From Nephrocerus scutellatus (Eukaryota; Arthropoda; Insecta; Diptera; Pipunculidae), in assembly GCA_947095585.1 (NCBI GenBank), contig OX352761.1, positions 59,140,832 through 59,204,831 on the forward strand: a stretch of 64,000 bases of DNA. Direction: 5' to 3'. Positions 62,158 through 64,000 of this stretch are shown one piece after another. Position numbers and translations under genes: made by a program. Position 1 is the stretch's first letter; every line of letters begins with the position of its first letter. Under the pieces are notes generated by a model that did not search any database, was not told where the DNA came from, and was given only the letters and a program-made list of their open reading frames with translations.

Positions 62158-63728
62158 TTACAATAAAATTTATGGTTTTGGGTTTGTGGAAAATTAAATG
62201 GATCTCTTTATTATTTCAAAACTTGTTTGTGTTTGTTTCAATCATTAGATTTACATTCGTTAAAAATAAATTGTAAAAATTGTAAAGTAAAAGTACAAAG
62301 TGTCCTTTATTCCTAGGAAAAGAATGGGTTAATCGTAGTGGCAAGGTAGCACTCTTGAACCACTGTAGCTGAAAGAAAGTTTATGGGTTAACGATGGGTT
62401 TAAGTACAAAGTACTTGTACCCCTTGGCTCCTAGAATTGGGAGAGAACGGGTTAATCGTAGTGGCAAGGTAGCACTCTTGAACCACTGTAGCTGAAAGAA
62501 AGTTTATGGGTTAACGATGGGTTTAAGTACAAAGTACTTGTACCCCTTGGCTCCTAGAATTGGGAGAGAACGGGTTAATCGTAGTGGCAAGGTAGCACTC
62601 TTGAACCACTGTAGCTGAAAGAAAGTTTATGGGTTAACGATGGGTTTAAGTACAAAGTACTTGTACCCCTTGGCTCCTAGAATTGGGAGAGAACGGGTTA
62701 ATCGTAGTGGCAAGGTAGCACTCTTGAACCACTGTAGCTGAAAGGAAGTTTAGTCGAGGATTTGGGTTTTCGGCAGGATGTAGTTTAACAATAATAGTAA
62801 GGTAGTACTCTTGAAATATTTGTTGTGAACAGTGGAAGGAACTCAGGAAGAATAGCAAGGTAGTACTCTTGAACTATTAGGTGTGGACAGTGAAAGGAAC
62901 TCAGGAAGAATAGACCTTTTGCTTGAGCTGCGTGCACCTTTTATACTGTTTTCCTGCGGTTGGTTTTCCGTTGGCTTCTTGTTTTCATCGTGTTCGTTGT
63001 TGTTGTGCTGGATTTCCATAAATTCAGACGCATGTATGCGCGTTTGACATATACATGTACTTCGTAGGATGTTTCCATTGAAGAACAACATGTATGGTAT
63101 ACATGTTTCTGGCCTTGCAACGTGTGTGTGTACGCATAAATTCTTCATTGCTCAGTTGCATGTTGTTTTCTGCCTTATACCGTGTGTGTGTGTGTGTATG
63201 CATAAATCCATCATTGCTCAGTTTCGAACACGCATGTTGTTGTCTGCATTCGTTGGCGAGCCCACTTGGTAGTTTTTTGCCTGAGCGGTGCTCAGGTCAT
63301 TGACACCGCCAGCCGTTACATGGTATTTTGATTCTTGTCTGCTATGCGTGGGAGTACGTCTGCACCGAGCGCGAGGGGGACAGACGTTTTCTCCGGCGAA
63401 TTCGCTGCTGTGTGCCGTAGTGATCTACTGATGTCGTGATAGAGACCATGCGTTGTGCATCTGCGTGGTGGTAGTCTTGTTAAATGCGCCTATTGCTCGT
63501 AATAGGAAAAGAAAAAGAGGGGAAAACGAAATATTGGCCGTTTCGCCGAAAATTGAGTGACTTTTGAGTTACTTTGTAGAGAGTGCGTTGGTAACTATGA
63601 ATGATTGTTAAAAACTACATTTTGCGTTTTTATTTCTTTAATTTTATGTCTATGACAAAAGGCTTGGAAATTATTTCCAGACATGTTGTGTGGGAGAAAT
63701 TCTAATGTAAAGAATTTTGTTCCTCACA
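62158..63728 (-). repeat. Gypsy-G 3' LTR
   Basis: On the minus strand it begins TGTGAGGAACAAAATTC at 63728, directly after the purine tract 'cgaagcaacgggggag', and shares 'cccacgcata', 'aacacgatgaaaacaagaag' and the TATA region with the Gypsy-F LTR. It ends near 'ttttattgtaacg' (about 62158), giving roughly 1.57 kb. (gt)n runs at 63122-63200 and the 123-bp array below inflate its length. Confidence 0.78.
62325..62760 (-). repeat. 123-bp minisatellite in the Gypsy-G LTR
   Basis: Unit starts at about 62328, 62451, 62574 and 62697, period exactly 123. Each unit holds, on the minus strand, 'ggttcaagagtgctaccttg' and 'ccactacgattaacccgttc', plus the palindromic 'aagtactttgtactt'. Two single copies of the related 'agttcaagagtactaccttg' follow toward the promoter (62790-62885). 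Confidence 0.88.
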
Positions 63729-64000
63729 CTCCCCCGTTGCTTCGGCGGACAAGTACTTACCCTTCCTAATAGTTAGTACTTGGAAACGGACGCTCTTTTG
63801 GAGGTGCACGAAACCTGGTTTTGATTGTCATACGGCTCCTTGTCGTTTTGAGTCTTCTGGGGACTGCGTTAGTTATTGTCGGCGGTAGGTGTTGGGAGGT
63901 TCCAGACGACTACGGCGACTGGGATGGCTGTGGCTTCTGCGATGAATGTTGTATCTTTAGCGATGTTTGCGGCGATTTTGAACGCTTTTGATTAAGTTTC
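63729..64000 (-). pseudogene. Gypsy-G internal 3' end
   Basis: Minus strand: 'gccacagccatcccagtcgc', 'ctcaaaacgacaaggagccg' and then the polypurine tract next to the LTR. It matches the repetitive tail of Gypsy-F (58290-58440). The element continues beyond the window. Confidence 0.75.

Noticed and set aside
62325..62760. CRISPR-like array
   Set aside because: Adjacent identical 123-bp units without variable spacers, inside an LTR of a eukaryotic retrotransposon.

Overview
The window is eukaryotic, AT-rich nuclear DNA from a dipteran insect, most likely a higher fly (Brachycera) with a large, repeat-rich genome. The evidence is one spliced host gene whose conceptual protein closely matches fat facets / USP9X, embedded in a dense, nested landscape of insect-type transposable elements: Gypsy, BEL/Pao, Copia, several LINE groups, Helitron, Tc1/mariner, PIF/Harbinger, hAT, a fold-back element and a tRNA-derived SINE. 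The species cannot be named from sequence alone.

The host gene is fat facets (faf), on the minus strand. Six coding exons can be placed with GT/AG borders and a continuous reading frame: 43524-43421, 43363-43215, 43156-42195, 42133-41876, 7698-4458 and 4402-4054. They encode about the first 1687 residues, ending just after the USP Cys box; the His box must lie left of the window. Intron 4 (41875-7699) is 34,177 bp and made largely of transposons.

Layout, left to right. 1-3736: tandem repeats, then a decayed autonomous Helitron inside the next faf intron. 4054-7698: faf exons 6 and 5. 7699-41875: intron 4, holding a 387-bp non-autonomous Helitron with clean ends (8061-8447), a SINE (about 9290-9531), a LOA-type LINE (11232-14962), further LINE pieces, a degenerate mariner with terminal repeats (16757-17749), Gypsy remnants, and a large nest at 23018-36905. 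In that nest a minus-strand Gypsy (here Gypsy-B) was split by a plus-strand Gypsy (Gypsy-C, 28050-34781), which itself carries a 5'-truncated LINE with a 13-bp target duplication. 41876-43524: faf exons 4 to 1. 44230-45240: a fold-back element upstream of faf. 45765-51892: a 5'-truncated BEL element and part of another Gypsy, 2,432 bp of which is tandemly duplicated almost perfectly. 51626-58440: a Gypsy element (Gypsy-F) whose 5' LTR is inflated by nested insertions, including a complete, apparently intact mariner (52190-53492). 58441-61279: a PIF/Harbinger element. 61349-62122: a Copia integrase fragment. 62158-64000: the 3' end of a Gypsy related to Gypsy-F, on the minus strand.

No operon, CRISPR array or prokaryotic gene system is present. 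The most noteworthy items are the giant intron of an otherwise intact essential-type gene, the intact mariner, the near-identical tandem duplication, the repeat arrays in the leaders/LTRs of Gypsy elements, and an apparently pol-less Gypsy family.
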